From the NCBI RefSeq assembly GCF_021172165.1, contig NZ_CP089096.1, forward strand, positions 1,426,001 through 1,490,000: DNA of 64,000 nt, in the 5' to 3' direction. This stretch comes from Flavobacterium channae (GTDB lineage: Bacteria > Bacteroidota > Bacteroidia > Flavobacteriales > Flavobacteriaceae). Within the stretch, counting starts at the first letter, position 1. Every line of letters starts with the position of its first letter. The notes under the pieces are model-generated. The model saw only the letters and a list, made by a program, of their open reading frames with translations, did not search any database and had not been told where the DNA came from. Made by a program: the position numbers and the translations under genes. Positions 23,515 to 33,096 of the stretch are shown here, one piece after another.

Positions 23515-24396
23515 ATGAAGACATTCATAAAAATAATTCTTGTTTCAATAGTATTGTCTAGTTGTAATAAAAACAACGAAAATGCCGATGCTTATGGAAA
23601 TTTTGAAACTACCGAAGTTACCGTCTCATCTGAAGCAAATGGTAAAATTGAATTTTTGAATATTGAAGAAGGAAATGAAATCAAAAAAGGAGAAATTGTT
23701 GCCTTAATCGACACGCTTCAATTACATTTTAATAAAGAACAACTTAAAGCTTCTATAGCAACAGTTCAATCTAAATCGGCTTCTGTTTTATCGCAAATTT
23801 CTGTTTTAAACGAACAATTAAAAACCGCTAAAATTGAACAAAATAGAATTTTAAACATGTTCAACGAAAATGCAGCAACAAAAAGACAAGTTGATGAAAT
23901 TGAAGGCAAAGTTAATGTAATAAACAAGCAAATAAATAGTGTTCAAACGCAAAATGCTCCTATTTTAAATGAAGTCAAATCAATTGAAGTACAAATTGCA
24001 AAATTGGAAGACCAAATAAAAAAATCACAAGTTATTAATCCTATTGACGGAACGGTTTTAACCAAATATGCAGAAGCTTCAGAAATTACCGCTTTTGGAA
24101 AACCACTTTATAAAATTGCCAATCTTAATGAAATGGAACTTCAAGTATATTTTTCAGAAACACAGTTGCCACAAATAAAAATTGGACAGCATGTAAAAGT
24201 TGTTATCGATTCTAATGATAGTACAAAATCCTACAACGGAATAATTTCTTGGATAAGTTCGCAAGCCGAGTTTACACCAAAAGTAATTCAAACCAAAGAA
24301 GAAAGAACCAATTTAGTTTACGCTGTAAAAGTAAAAGTAAAAAACGACGGAAGTTTAAAAATAGGAATGCCAGCCGAGGTTTGGCTTAATAACTAA
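23515..24396 (+). CDS. HlyD/YbhG-type periplasmic adaptor, predicted lipoprotein
   Basis: 293 aa with lipobox LSSC (about Cys17). The lipoyl-like halves flank a coiled-coil hairpin: EVTVSSEANGKIEFLNIEEGNEIKKGEIVALID at the start (key residues GKI, EGNEIKKGE) and INPIDGTVLTKYAEASE after the hairpin, followed by a beta-barrel domain. It links the inner-membrane ABC pump to the TolC-like channel. It lies 11 bp after that channel gene. Confidence 0.9.
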   Translation: MKTFIKIILVSIVLSSCNKNNENADAYGNFETTEVTVSSEANGKIEFLNIEEGNEIKKGEIVALIDTLQLHFNKEQLKASIATVQSKSASVLSQISVLNEQLKTAKIEQNRILNMFNENAATKRQVDEIEGKVNVINKQINSVQTQNAPILNEVKSIEVQIAKLEDQIKKSQVINPIDGTVLTKYAEASEITAFGKPLYKIANLNEMELQVYFSETQLPQIKIGQHVKVVIDSNDSTKSYNGIISWISSQAEFTPKVIQTKEERTNLVYAVKVKVKNDGSLKIGMPAEVWLNN

Positions 24397-24406
24397 ATAG
24401 ATTAAA

Positions 24407-24775
24407 ATGAAAAAAATAGTATTTATCGCAATGTTGTCTATTGCAATTGGATGTAAATCCACAAAAACAAATTCAAAATCAACAACCATGAACTTAAAAA
24501 GCTTACATACAGAACAAAAAGCTGTGCAAACGCATCTTTTATTTCAACCAACTGATGCTAAAGTAATTTCATTGCAAATTGCTAAAAACGAACAATTAAA
24601 GGAACACATCACAAAAGTTCCTGCTTTGTTAGTATGTGTTTCTGGCAAAGCAACATATAACGATGAAAAGGGAACTTCTGTCACATTACAATCAGGTGAT
24701 TATTTCAATATTCCTGTAAATGTAAAACATTGGGTAGATGCACATGAAAAAAGTAATTTTTTATTGATAAAATAA
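24407..24775 (+). CDS. Small cupin-domain lipoprotein inside the efflux operon
   Basis: 122 aa, signal with GC lipobox (about Cys16), then a single cupin-like barrel: VPALLVCVSGKATYNDEKG and LQSGDYFNIPVNVKHWVDA. The usual metal-binding His set of cupin motif 1 is not complete (only His near EHITK), so a catalytic role is doubtful. It is placed between adaptor and ATPase genes with short spacers, an unusual insertion in this operon type. It might sense or bind the exported compound; this is speculation. Confidence 0.75.
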   Translation: MKKIVFIAMLSIAIGCKSTKTNSKSTTMNLKSLHTEQKAVQTHLLFQPTDAKVISLQIAKNEQLKEHITKVPALLVCVSGKATYNDEKGTSVTLQSGDYFNIPVNVKHWVDAHEKSNFLLIK

Positions 24776-24778
24776 TTT

Positions 24779-25675
24779 ATGAGTATTTCGGTTCAAAATA
24801 TTTCCAAAAGTTACAAAGAGGTCCAGGCGTTACAAAACATTAGTTTTGAAGTAAATGAAGGGGAACTCTTTGGATTAATTGGTCCCGATGGAGCAGGTAA
24901 AACAACCCTTTTTAGATTACTCACTACTTTACTTGTTCCCAATGAAGGAAATGCATCAGTTGCCGAATATGACATTATTAAAAACTTAAAAGAAATTCGA
25001 AACTCGGTAGGTTATATGCCGGGTAAGTTTTCTTTATATCAAGATTTGACAATAGCCGAAAATTTAGAATTTTTTGCAACTATTTTTGGTACGACAATCG
25101 AAGAAAATTACGATTTAATCGAAGATATTTACGTTCAAATTGAACCTTTTAAAAATAGAAGAGCTGGTGCATTATCAGGCGGAATGAAACAAAAATTGGC
25201 ATTATGTTGTGCCTTGATTCATAAGCCTAAAGTTTTGTTTTTAGACGAACCTACAACTGGAGTTGATCCTGTTTCAAGAAAAGAATTTTGGGAAATGCTC
25301 AAGCGATTAAAACAAAAAGGAATCACAATTTTAGTATCAACTCCTTATATGGACGAAGCTGCTCTATGTGATAGAATTGCTTTAATTCAAGAAGGAAAAA
25401 TATTAAAAATAGATTCGCCTGAAAACATTGTGAATTCGTATCAAAAAGTAATTTACGAAGTAAAATCAGATACGATGTATCAATTAATTGAAGATTTAAA
25501 GGCGTTTCCTTCAAGTTATAGTGTGTATGCTTTTGGTGAATTTGTTCATTATACTGATAAAGGTAATTTATTTCAAATTGAAAACTTAATGAGTTATTTA
25601 ACCGAAAAAGGACATCAAAATATTTCAATCCAAAAAGCAAAAACCACTATTGAAGATGTTTTTATGGATTTATAA
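24779..25675 (+). CDS. ABC transporter ATPase, matches N-terminal half of YbhF
   Basis: 298 aa with full motifs: Walker A GPDGAGKTT (about residue 38), signature LSGGMKQKL, Walker B VLFLDEPTTGVDP. The variant switch region reads VSTPYMDEA, with Thr-Pro in place of the usual Ser/Thr-His; this is also seen in YbhF-type pumps. The C-terminal extension of about 70 residues resembles the linker in fused YbhF. Starts 3 bp after the cupin gene. Confidence 0.9.
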   Translation: MSISVQNISKSYKEVQALQNISFEVNEGELFGLIGPDGAGKTTLFRLLTTLLVPNEGNASVAEYDIIKNLKEIRNSVGYMPGKFSLYQDLTIAENLEFFATIFGTTIEENYDLIEDIYVQIEPFKNRRAGALSGGMKQKLALCCALIHKPKVLFLDEPTTGVDPVSRKEFWEMLKRLKQKGITILVSTPYMDEAALCDRIALIQEGKILKIDSPENIVNSYQKVIYEVKSDTMYQLIEDLKAFPSSYSVYAFGEFVHYTDKGNLFQIENLMSYLTEKGHQNISIQKAKTTIEDVFMDL

Positions 25676-25687
25676 AAGGAACAGACA

Positions 25688-26422
25688 ATGAACCAAAAAA
25701 AAATCATAGAAGTAGAAAACCTAACCAAAAAGTTTGGCGATTTTACAGCTGTAAAAAGTATTTCTTTTCACGTAAACAAAGGTGAAATCTTTGGGTTTTT
25801 AGGTGCAAATGGTGCTGGAAAAACGACTGCTATGAAAATGCTTATTGGTATTTCAAATCCTACAAGTGGTAACGCAATTGTTGCAGGTTATAATGTGCAA
25901 ACACAAAGCGAATTGGTTAAAAAAAGTATTGGTTATATGAGTCAGAAATTTTCACTTTATGACGATTTAACGGTACAAGAAAACATTACATTTTTTGGCG
26001 GTATTTATGGTTTATCAAAAAATCAAATTAAATCCAAAACAGAAATTTTAATTGAAAATCTCCAATTGGGAAATATCACAAAAACTAAAGTTGGCGATTT
26101 GCCTTTGGGTTGGAAACAGAAATTAGCGTTTTCAGTTGCGTTATTGCACGAACCTAAAATTGTGTTTTTAGACGAACCAACAGGTGGAGTTGATCCCATT
26201 ACGAGGAGACAGTTTTGGGAATTAATTTATGCCGAAGCTCATAAAGGAACAACCATTTTTGTTACCACACATTACATGGATGAAGCGGAATATTGTAATC
26301 GCGTTTCTATTATGGTTGAAGGCGTTATTGAAGCTTTAGATTCGCCAAAGAATTTAAAAAAGCAATTTGATGTTGAATCTATGAACGAAGTGTTTTTAAA
26401 GTTGGCTCGTAACATTGAATAA
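25688..26422 (+). CDS. ABC transporter ATPase, matches C-terminal half of YbhF
   Basis: 244 aa. Walker A is GANGAGKTT, Walker B IVFLDEPTGGVDP, and the switch VTTHYMDEAEYC is complete. The ABC signature is LPLGWKQKL, not LSGGQ. The same degenerate signature is known in the second half of fused YbhF ATPases, so this and the preceding gene appear to be YbhF split into two polypeptides forming an asymmetric ATPase pair. Confidence 0.9.
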   Translation: MNQKKIIEVENLTKKFGDFTAVKSISFHVNKGEIFGFLGANGAGKTTAMKMLIGISNPTSGNAIVAGYNVQTQSELVKKSIGYMSQKFSLYDDLTVQENITFFGGIYGLSKNQIKSKTEILIENLQLGNITKTKVGDLPLGWKQKLAFSVALLHEPKIVFLDEPTGGVDPITRRQFWELIYAEAHKGTTIFVTTHYMDEAEYCNRVSIMVEGVIEALDSPKNLKKQFDVESMNEVFLKLARNIE

Positions 26423-26459
26423 CAACTACTTAAAACCTGAAACTTGAAACAAAAAACAA

Positions 26460-27560
26460 ATGAAACGATTTAGAGGTTTTGTAAAAAAAGAATTCTTTCA
26501 CATTTTTAGAGATAAACGTTCACTTTTTATTCTCTTTGGAATGCCTATTGCTCAAATTTTATTATTTGGATTTGCCATTACTAATGAAATTAATAATGTG
26601 GAAGTTGCCATTTTAGATTATGCGAAAGATTCAGAATCTGAAAAAATTATTCAAAAGTTAAAAGCTTCAGAATATTTCAATATTGAAACTGAAATAACAA
26701 ACGAGAAAGCAATCGCATCTGAATTTAAAAAAGGAAAAATAAAAGCCGTGTTACTTTTTGAGAAAGATTTTTCAAAAAAACTTCATACCGAAAATAAGGC
26801 AACAATACAAGTAATTACAGATGCAACTGAACCTAATATTGCCAATACAATCGCTAATTACACACAATCCATTTTATTAAATTATCAAAATCAAAATTCT
26901 AGTGCAAAAAATATTGGGATAAATATTCAAACCCGAATGTTGTACAACCCTGAATTAAAAAGTGTTTTCAATTTTGTTCCTGGAGTTATGACCGTAATTT
27001 TAATGTTGGTTTCAGCAATGATGACTTCAATTTCTATTACAAGAGAGAAAGAATTAGGTACAATGGAAGTATTATTGGTTTCGCCTTTAAAACCATTCCA
27101 AGTAATTGTAGGAAAGGTTTTTCCTTATGTGTTTTTATCAATAATAAATGCTATTGTAATTGTGAGCATGGGCTATTTTATTTTTGGAATGCCTATAAAT
27201 GGTAGTCTCTTTTTATTAGCTTTTGAAAGTATATTATTTATTGTTACCGCTCTTTCATTAGGTATTTTTATTTCCACTATCTCTAAAACGCAACAAACTG
27301 CCATGATGATTTCTTTAATGGGTTTAATGCTTCCTGTTATCATTCTTTCTGGCTTTATATTTCCTATTGCCTCAATGCCTTTACCCATGCAAGTTATGAG
27401 TAATATTATTCCTGCAAAATGGTTTATCATTATAGTGAAATCGATTATGCTTAAAGGAGTTGGTTTACAATATATCGCTAAAGAGACTTTGATTTTAGTA
27501 CTTATGACAGTGGTGTATATTGGCTTGAGCATTAAAAATTACAAAACAAGATTAGAATAA
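26460..27560 (+). CDS. ABC-2 type permease (YbhS-like)
   Basis: 366 aa. One N-terminal helix (about 22-42), a periplasmic loop of some 130 residues, then five helices. The opening KEFFHIFRDKRSL and the later REKELGTMEVLLVSP are hallmarks of ABC-2 drug-export permeases. It pairs with the next permease to form the membrane part of the pump. 37 bp lie between it and the second ATPase gene. Confidence 0.9.
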   Translation: MKRFRGFVKKEFFHIFRDKRSLFILFGMPIAQILLFGFAITNEINNVEVAILDYAKDSESEKIIQKLKASEYFNIETEITNEKAIASEFKKGKIKAVLLFEKDFSKKLHTENKATIQVITDATEPNIANTIANYTQSILLNYQNQNSSAKNIGINIQTRMLYNPELKSVFNFVPGVMTVILMLVSAMMTSISITREKELGTMEVLLVSPLKPFQVIVGKVFPYVFLSIINAIVIVSMGYFIFGMPINGSLFLLAFESILFIVTALSLGIFISTISKTQQTAMMISLMGLMLPVIILSGFIFPIASMPLPMQVMSNIIPAKWFIIIVKSIMLKGVGLQYIAKETLILVLMTVVYIGLSIKNYKTRLE

Positions 27561-27561
27561 A

Positions 27562-28680
27562 ATGAGAATCATTCGTTATATCATACAAAAAGAATTCAAG
27601 CAGATTTTTAGAGATAAAGGTATGCTGCGTTTAATTTTTATTTTACCTATACTACAGCTTTTAATATTATCAAATGCAGCTACATTTGATGTTAAAAACA
27701 TTAAAGTTGCGATTGTAGATAATAGTCATTCCATGCAATCGAGAGCTTTAATTGAAAAGTTTCAAATGAACTCTTATTTTGCTGAAACGAAACTTTTAAA
27801 CAGTTCAAATGAAGGAATTGAATATATAAAAAAAGGAAAGACAGATGCAGTTATTGAAATTCCTCAGCAATTTGAAAAACAATTAGTTAACGGAAATAAA
27901 ACGTCAATACAAGTTCTCATAAATGCGATTGATGGAGCAACAGCAGGAGTTCAAAATGTTTATATCGCTCAAATTGTAAAACAATTCAATCTAAATATAA
28001 CGCTTGAAAATAAAAACCTATCTAGTCAACAAAACTTGAGTAGAATAGAAATGATTCCTTCATTTTGGTATAATAAGACGTTAAATTATAAGACGTTTAT
28101 GGTTCAAGGTATTTTAGTATTATTAGTTACCATGCTTACTTTATTCCTTTCTTCAATGAATATTGTTAGAGAGAAGGAATTGGGAACTTTAGAACAAATA
28201 AATGTAACACCAATAAAAAAACATCAGTTCATAATTGGTAAATTATTTCCTTTTTGGGTATTAGGATTGGTTATTTTAACAATTGGGTTATTAATCGCAA
28301 AATTGGTTTTTAATGTTCCAATGTTAGGAAATATATTTTTAGTTTACCTTTTTACTTCAATTTATTTATTACTCATTTTAGGAATTGGATTATTCATTTC
28401 TAACCACACCGAAACACAACAACAAGCTATGTTTATTGCTTGGTTTTTTATGGTGATTTTTATTCTAATGAGCGGTTTATTTACACCAATTGAGAGTATG
28501 CCTAAATGGGCTCAAAACATAACACTCTTAAATCCAATTCGCTATTTTGTTGAATTTATTCGAATGGTTCTACTTAAAGGAGCAGGTTTACAAGAGGTTT
28601 TGTTAAATTTATCTGTAATTACAGTATTTGCAATTACTATAAATGGATTAGCAGTTTGGAGTTATAAGAAAACGAATTAA
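27562..28680 (+). CDS. ABC-2 type permease (YbhR-like)
   Basis: 372 aa, same architecture as the preceding permease and clearly related: KEFKQIFRDKGMLRL at the N-terminus, REKELGTLEQINVTP before the membrane domain, and LFTPIESMPKWAQ in the last loop. It begins 1 bp after the preceding stop and is the last gene of the efflux operon. Together the seven genes encode a tripartite ABC exporter with its own repressor. Confidence 0.9.
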   Translation: MRIIRYIIQKEFKQIFRDKGMLRLIFILPILQLLILSNAATFDVKNIKVAIVDNSHSMQSRALIEKFQMNSYFAETKLLNSSNEGIEYIKKGKTDAVIEIPQQFEKQLVNGNKTSIQVLINAIDGATAGVQNVYIAQIVKQFNLNITLENKNLSSQQNLSRIEMIPSFWYNKTLNYKTFMVQGILVLLVTMLTLFLSSMNIVREKELGTLEQINVTPIKKHQFIIGKLFPFWVLGLVILTIGLLIAKLVFNVPMLGNIFLVYLFTSIYLLLILGIGLFISNHTETQQQAMFIAWFFMVIFILMSGLFTPIESMPKWAQNITLLNPIRYFVEFIRMVLLKGAGLQEVLLNLSVITVFAITINGLAVWSYKKTN

Positions 28681-28796
28681 CACAAGGTGAATTCTTCATT
28701 TTTTCAAATGGTTTTGTCATCGGAATCTTAGAAATATCAAATATAAAAGTTTTAAATCATCATCAAAAAAGTTCGATTTACCTCCATTCTGCTCCA

Positions 28797-28838
28797 CTAA
28801 AACCCCTGTAAAGTATTAATTTTACAGGGTTTTATTTT
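28797..28838. terminator. Terminator between converging efflux operon and aroC
   Basis: Arms CCCTGTAAA (28804-28812) and TTTACAGGG (28821-28829) with A-tract before and TTTTATTTT after. The rest of the 204-bp gap shows no gene. Confidence 0.75.
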
Positions 28839-28884
28839 AAAATATACTTACAACAAACTATGCATAAATAAAATGCATCTTTTC

Positions 28885-29937
28885 TTATTTATTTAATAAA
28901 AAATAATCTGCAATTACTAAAGCTGCCATTGCTTCCACAATAGGAACAGCTCTTGGAACTACACATGGGTCATGTCGACCTTTTCCTTGTTGCTCAACAA
29001 TTTTCCCTTGATTGGTTAAAACTTCTTGCTTTTGAATTAATGTTGCAACGGGTTTAAATGCTACTCTAAAATAAATATCCATTCCGTTTGAAATTCCTCC
29101 TTGAATACCTCCAGAAAGATTGCTTTTTGTAGTACCATCAGAATTAAAAGAATCGTTATGCTCGCTTCCTTTCATTTTTGCACCACAAAAACCACTACCA
29201 AACTCAAAACCTTTTACAGCATTTATTGATAACATTGCTTTTCCTAGTTCGGCATGAAGTTTATCAAAAACTGGTTCTCCTAAACCAATTGGAACATTTT
29301 GAATTACACATGTAATAGTGCCTCCAACAGTATCCCCTTGCTTCTTGATTTCCTTAATATGTGCTTCCATTTTAGCGGCTGACTCTAAATCTGGACAGCG
29401 CACAGCATTACTTTCTATTTTTGAAAAATCTAAATCTTGATATGGCTTATCGATGAAAATTTCTCCAACTGAAGAAACAAATGCATTTATTTTAATTTCA
29501 GAGATAATCTGTTTGGCAATGGCGCCACCAACTACTCTACTCGCTGTTTCACGAGCAGAACTTCTTCCTCCTCCTCTGTAATCACGGATTCCATATTTCT
29601 GTTCATAAACATAATCTGCATGACTTGGTCTGTAAGTATCTTTTATATGAGAATAGTCGTCAGATTTTTGATTGGTATTTGGAATAATAAATCCAATTGG
29701 AGTTCCTGTAGTTTTACCTTCAAAAATTCCAGATAAAAACTGCACTTCATCTTCTTCCTTACGCTGAGTTACAATTGAAGATTGTCCAGGTTTTCTACGT
29801 TGCATTTCACTTTGAATAAAATCGAAATCCAATTCTATACCTGCAGGACATCCATCCAATATTCCACCCAAAGCCTCTCCATGAGATTCTCCAAAAGTGG
29901 TTAATTTTAATAATTTTCCAAAAGTATTTCCAGCCAT
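28885..29937 (-). CDS. aroC: Chorismate synthase
   Basis: 350 aa, full length. Converts 5-enolpyruvylshikimate 3-phosphate to chorismate with reduced FMN, last step of the shikimate pathway. Recognised by [18 protein letters not shown] at the N-terminus, [29 protein letters not shown] (key parts [16 protein letters not shown]) and [14 protein letters not shown] near the C-terminus. It stands alone, with a TACATTTG promoter element upstream. Confidence 0.98.
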   Translation of the reverse strand: MAGNTFGKLLKLTTFGESHGEALGGILDGCPAGIELDFDFIQSEMQRRKPGQSSIVTQRKEEDEVQFLSGIFEGKTTGTPIGFIIPNTNQKSDDYSHIKDTYRPSHADYVYEQKYGIRDYRGGGRSSARETASRVVGGAIAKQIISEIKINAFVSSVGEIFIDKPYQDLDFSKIESNAVRCPDLESAAKMEAHIKEIKKQGDTVGGTITCVIQNVPIGLGEPVFDKLHAELGKAMLSINAVKGFEFGSGFCGAKMKGSEHNDSFNSDGTTKSNLSGGIQGGISNGMDIYFRVAFKPVATLIQKQEVLTNQGKIVEQQGKGRHDPCVVPRAVPIVEAMAALVIADYFLLNK

Positions 29938-29972
29938 AATGATAAAAAAAGGTTAACATTTTTATTTACAAA

Positions 29973-29980
29973 CAAATGTA
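29973..29980 (-). promoter_or_regulatory. aroC: -7 element of the aroC promoter
   Basis: TACATTTG on the minus strand matches TAnnTTTG perfectly, 36 bp before the aroC ATG. A TTTTG about 25 bp further upstream may be the -33 element, with spacing slightly long. Confidence 0.55.
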
Positions 29981-30094
29981 AGGATATTTTAAAAAACGAC
30001 TATTACAAAATCCATTTACTAAAATTCGAATAATAAATTCGTAATTAATTAAGGAAAAATAGTATATTAGCTTAACAATTTAACCAAATCAATC

Positions 30095-30895
30095 ATGAAA
30101 AAACTAATATTTCTAACCTCTTTATTTGCTGCTTCTTCATTTATTTCTTGTTCAAGTGAAGATGGTGATGGCGGTACTAATTACAATCTCCCTTTAAATG
30201 ATGGGAATTATTGGACTTACGATGTAAATAGTGAAGGCGTTGAAACTCGTGATTCCTTATATATTTCAGGAGATGTTGTAATGAACACCAAAACATATAA
30301 AAAATTTGAAACATTAGATAATGTTGCAACAGGATTTTACTCATCTTCTTTAAGAAATAATGGTGTAAGAAAAAGTGGTTCAAAATTATTATTATCAGGA
30401 AATTTATCTCTTGCATCTGGACAAGATTTACCTTTTAATTTTGATTTAACATTAGATGATTTTGTTATTTTCAATAGTAATGCATCTAATAATCAAACAC
30501 TAAATAGTAGTCCTGTAACAGGTACAATTCAAGAAACTTATAATGGATACCCATTAACAATTGCTTATTCATTACAAAGTTATGGAGGAGAATCATTATC
30601 TAGTTTTACTTCTCCGAATGGAGATACTTATGCAAATGTAAAATCAACAAAAATTAAATTGAATGTTTCGGTAACTTCTGAACAAACTTTTGGCGGATTT
30701 ACCATTCCTATAACTATTTTAGCCCCACAAGATTTAATTATTTCAACATTATATACGGCTGAAGATATTGGGGTAGTTTATGTAAATACAGACACCTCAT
30801 ATTCAATAAATTCTGACATTGCTGATGATTTTGGAATTCCTGCAACAAACTCGCAAAATCAAAAAGAATATTTAGATATTTATGTAGTAAATTAA
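30095..30895 (+). CDS. Uncharacterised lipoprotein with CSSED export-like signal
   Basis: 266 aa; no family recognised. Signal peptide ends in ISC (Cys19), directly followed by SSEDGDGG, an acidic stretch like the lipoprotein export signal that sends lipoproteins to the cell surface in Bacteroidetes. The mature part is beta-rich (GNYWTYDVNSEGVETRDSLYISGD and similar strands) and low in Cys. A metalloprotease at 58737 begins with the same CSSED. Monocistronic, followed by a small outer-membrane barrel gene. Confidence 0.75.
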   Translation: MKKLIFLTSLFAASSFISCSSEDGDGGTNYNLPLNDGNYWTYDVNSEGVETRDSLYISGDVVMNTKTYKKFETLDNVATGFYSSSLRNNGVRKSGSKLLLSGNLSLASGQDLPFNFDLTLDDFVIFNSNASNNQTLNSSPVTGTIQETYNGYPLTIAYSLQSYGGESLSSFTSPNGDTYANVKSTKIKLNVSVTSEQTFGGFTIPITILAPQDLIISTLYTAEDIGVVYVNTDTSYSINSDIADDFGIPATNSQNQKEYLDIYVVN

Positions 30896-30924
30896 TTTTG
30901 GTACGAAATTTGTAAAAATTTGGC

Positions 30925-30932
30925 TATATTTG
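30925..30932 (+). promoter_or_regulatory. -7 element before the small barrel gene
   Basis: TATATTTG is a perfect TAnnTTTG match, 14 bp before the ATG at 30947, so the leader would be very short. Confidence 0.5.
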
Positions 30933-30946
30933 TAAAAACACTTATT

Positions 30947-31441
30947 ATGAAGAAATTAATTTTATCTGCTTTCATGCTACTAGGTTTAGCATTTAGCGCA
31001 CAGGCACAAGACATTTCTAAGAATGCATTAGGTTTACGTTTAGGTGACAACGATGGTTTTGGTGGTGAAATTTCTTATCAAAGAGGAATGGGATCAAACA
31101 ATCGTTTAGAATTTGATTTAGGTTGGAGAAACAGCAAACACGTAGATGCTTTTAAATTAGTTGGTTTATACCAATGGGTTTGGAACATTGAAGGTGGATT
31201 CAACTGGTACGCTGGTGTAGGAGCTGGTATTGGTAGTTGGAGTGTTGACAAAGATTATGGGGATGGTAGCGGAAGTTTTGTTTTAGCTGCTGGAGATCTA
31301 GGTATTGAGTACAATTTCCAAGAAGCACCAATCCAATTATCTTTAGATTTTAGACCAGAAATTTATTTCGGTGGAGATTATGCCGATTTTAGAGATGGTT
31401 TTGGACCTGATATCGCATTAGGAATCAGATATAGATGGTAA
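30947..31441 (+). CDS. Small outer-membrane beta-barrel protein
   Basis: 164 aa counted from the ATG at 30947, which opens directly on a signal peptide (MKKLILSAFMLLGLAFSAQAQ); the frame extends nine codons upstream without support. The mature protein has alternating strands with Gly and aromatic residues and ends in GIRYRW, an aromatic C-terminus typical of barrel insertion signals. It resembles OmpA-like or OmpW-like eight-stranded barrels. The specific role is unknown. Confidence 0.8.
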   Translation: MKKLILSAFMLLGLAFSAQAQDISKNALGLRLGDNDGFGGEISYQRGMGSNNRLEFDLGWRNSKHVDAFKLVGLYQWVWNIEGGFNWYAGVGAGIGSWSVDKDYGDGSGSFVLAAGDLGIEYNFQEAPIQLSLDFRPEIYFGGDYADFRDGFGPDIALGIRYRW

Positions 31442-31446
31442 TAATT

Positions 31447-31476
31447 AAAAAGCCCCGAAATTCGGGGCTTTTTTTT
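31447..31476. terminator. Strong bidirectional terminator
   Basis: AAAAAGCCCCGAA / TTCGGGGCTTTTT with a long T-run, between converging genes; it runs into the last codon of the PrcB-like gene on the minus strand. Confidence 0.95.
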
Positions 31477-31903
31477 ATTCAATAATTATCGTATTTCCTT
31501 TTGGAATAAGCGCTATACAAAAAGGTGATGTTAATGCAGTTGTTACTAAATCTCCTTTTTTTGGTGTTATTTCTTTTTTCTTTACATGAATTGTATTGTT
31601 AACTTTTGAGATCGATTCAATATCAATTGCATAACCTCCAGTATTTTTTTGACCTTGATACAAAACCAAAACATTCTTTTTCTTAAAATCGACAGTTAAA
31701 AATTTTGAGAACTCCGTTTCGTCAATTTTAAGAGATTCTATCAACTTAATATACGATTCATTATCTTGAATCAAAACATGACTAGGTTTTTCATTTCCTC
31801 CATAATCGTTCTTATAAAAAACAGAAAAAGAATTATCTTCAACAACCTCCTTAGGAGTACTGCATGAAAAAACCAAAAATATTATTGGTAAAAATTTAAT
31901 CAT
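31475..31903 (-). CDS. PrcB C-terminal domain-like lipoprotein
   Basis: 142 aa, lipobox FSC (about Cys14). The stretch VLVLYQGQKNTGGYAIDIESI followed later by LVTTALTSPFCIALIP matches the PrcB_C domain pattern (key residues GQKNTGGY and TSPF). PrcB is an accessory subunit of the Treponema dentilisin protease complex; in flavobacteria the domain occurs alone and its role is unknown. The start overlaps the bshA stop as TAATG, so the two are coupled. Confidence 0.75.
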   Translation of the reverse strand: MIKFLPIIFLVFSCSTPKEVVEDNSFSVFYKNDYGGNEKPSHVLIQDNESYIKLIESLKIDETEFSKFLTVDFKKKNVLVLYQGQKNTGGYAIDIESISKVNNTIHVKKKEITPKKGDLVTTALTSPFCIALIPKGNTIIIE

Positions 31904-33033
31904 TATTTTGAATTTATTGCTTTAAAATAAAGTTGTTCATATAAAGGCATGATATTTTGAATATCAAAAAGTTTTGCCGTTTCTAGAGCATTCACTTTGA
32001 ATTGTTTTAATTTCTCATCATCACTTAATAATGAAATAGCATCTTGACTCATTTTTGCGACATCTCCTACATTACTTAAATATCCAGAAAAACCATCTTT
32101 ATTAACTTCTGGTAAACCTCCAGAATTACTCGAAATAACAGGTACTCCACAAGCCATAGCTTCTAAAGCAGCTAAACCAAAACTCTCAGTTTCAGATGGT
32201 AATAAAAATAAATCGGAGAAACATAAAATTTTGTCAATCTCATTACTGTTTCCAAAGAAAATCACTTTGTTTTGAATTCCTAATTGTTCGCATAATTGTT
32301 CTGCACTTTCTTTTTCAGGACCTTCTCCAACCATCATTAATTTTGAAGGAATTTCTTTTTGAATTTCATAAAATATTCGTATAATATCATCAATTCGTTT
32401 TACTTTTCTAAAGTTTGAAATATGAGTAACTATCTTTTCATTTTCAGAAGCCATTAAAGAACGGTGGCAAGGAATGTTTTCTTTCAATTTCGATTTATTG
32501 ACTTCAATGAAATTTGGTATTACTTTAATTTCTTTCTGAATCTCAAATAATCGATAAGTATCGTCTTTCAAACTTTGAGAAACACTTGTAACCACATCTG
32601 ATTTATTGATACTAAAACAAACTGCTGGTTTATAAAAAGGATGATTTCCAACTAAAGTAATATCGGTTCCATGAAGCGTTGTAACCATAGGAATATGAAT
32701 TCCTTCATCGGCTAACATTTGTTTTGCCATAAAGCCCGCATAAGCATGAGGAATTGCATAATGCACATGCAATACATCTATTTTATATAGTTTTACCATA
32801 TCTACCAATTTACTTGAAAGTGCTAACTCATAAGGTTGGTAATGAAACAACGGATATTCTGGAACGTGAACTTCATGATAGTGTACATTTGGATTTAACA
32901 ACGCCAAACGCACTGGTTGACTATAAGTTATAAAGTGTATTTCGTGACCTCTTTTAGCTAATTCCAAACCAAGTTCGGTAGCTACAACACCACTTCCACC
33001 AAATGTAGGATAACAAACAATAGCAATTTTCAT
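31903..33033 (-). CDS. bshA: BshA, N-acetyl-alpha-D-glucosaminyl L-malate synthase
   Basis: 376-aa GT4-family glycosyltransferase. It joins UDP-GlcNAc and L-malate, the first step of bacillithiol synthesis. Diagnostic features are CYPTFGGSGVVATELG at the N-terminus, HVHYAIPHA, TLHGTDITLVG, SQSLKDDT and the nucleotide-binding region PSETESFGLAALEAMACGVP. Length matches the family. The other bsh genes are not in this window. Confidence 0.95.
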   Translation of the reverse strand: MKIAIVCYPTFGGSGVVATELGLELAKRGHEIHFITYSQPVRLALLNPNVHYHEVHVPEYPLFHYQPYELALSSKLVDMVKLYKIDVLHVHYAIPHAYAGFMAKQMLADEGIHIPMVTTLHGTDITLVGNHPFYKPAVCFSINKSDVVTSVSQSLKDDTYRLFEIQKEIKVIPNFIEVNKSKLKENIPCHRSLMASENEKIVTHISNFRKVKRIDDIIRIFYEIQKEIPSKLMMVGEGPEKESAEQLCEQLGIQNKVIFFGNSNEIDKILCFSDLFLLPSETESFGLAALEAMACGVPVISSNSGGLPEVNKDGFSGYLSNVGDVAKMSQDAISLLSDDEKLKQFKVNALETAKLFDIQNIMPLYEQLYFKAINSK

Positions 33034-33096
33034 GAATTTTAATTTTAAAATAAAATTACCATTTCTTGTTCTGGCAATTATAAAACATTTGTTAAA

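Noticed and set aside
28770..28800. TTCGATT followed by CTCCA resembling a tRNA T-loop and 3' end
   Set aside because: The bases around TTCGATT do not form a T-stem, and no acceptor or anticodon arm is found upstream.
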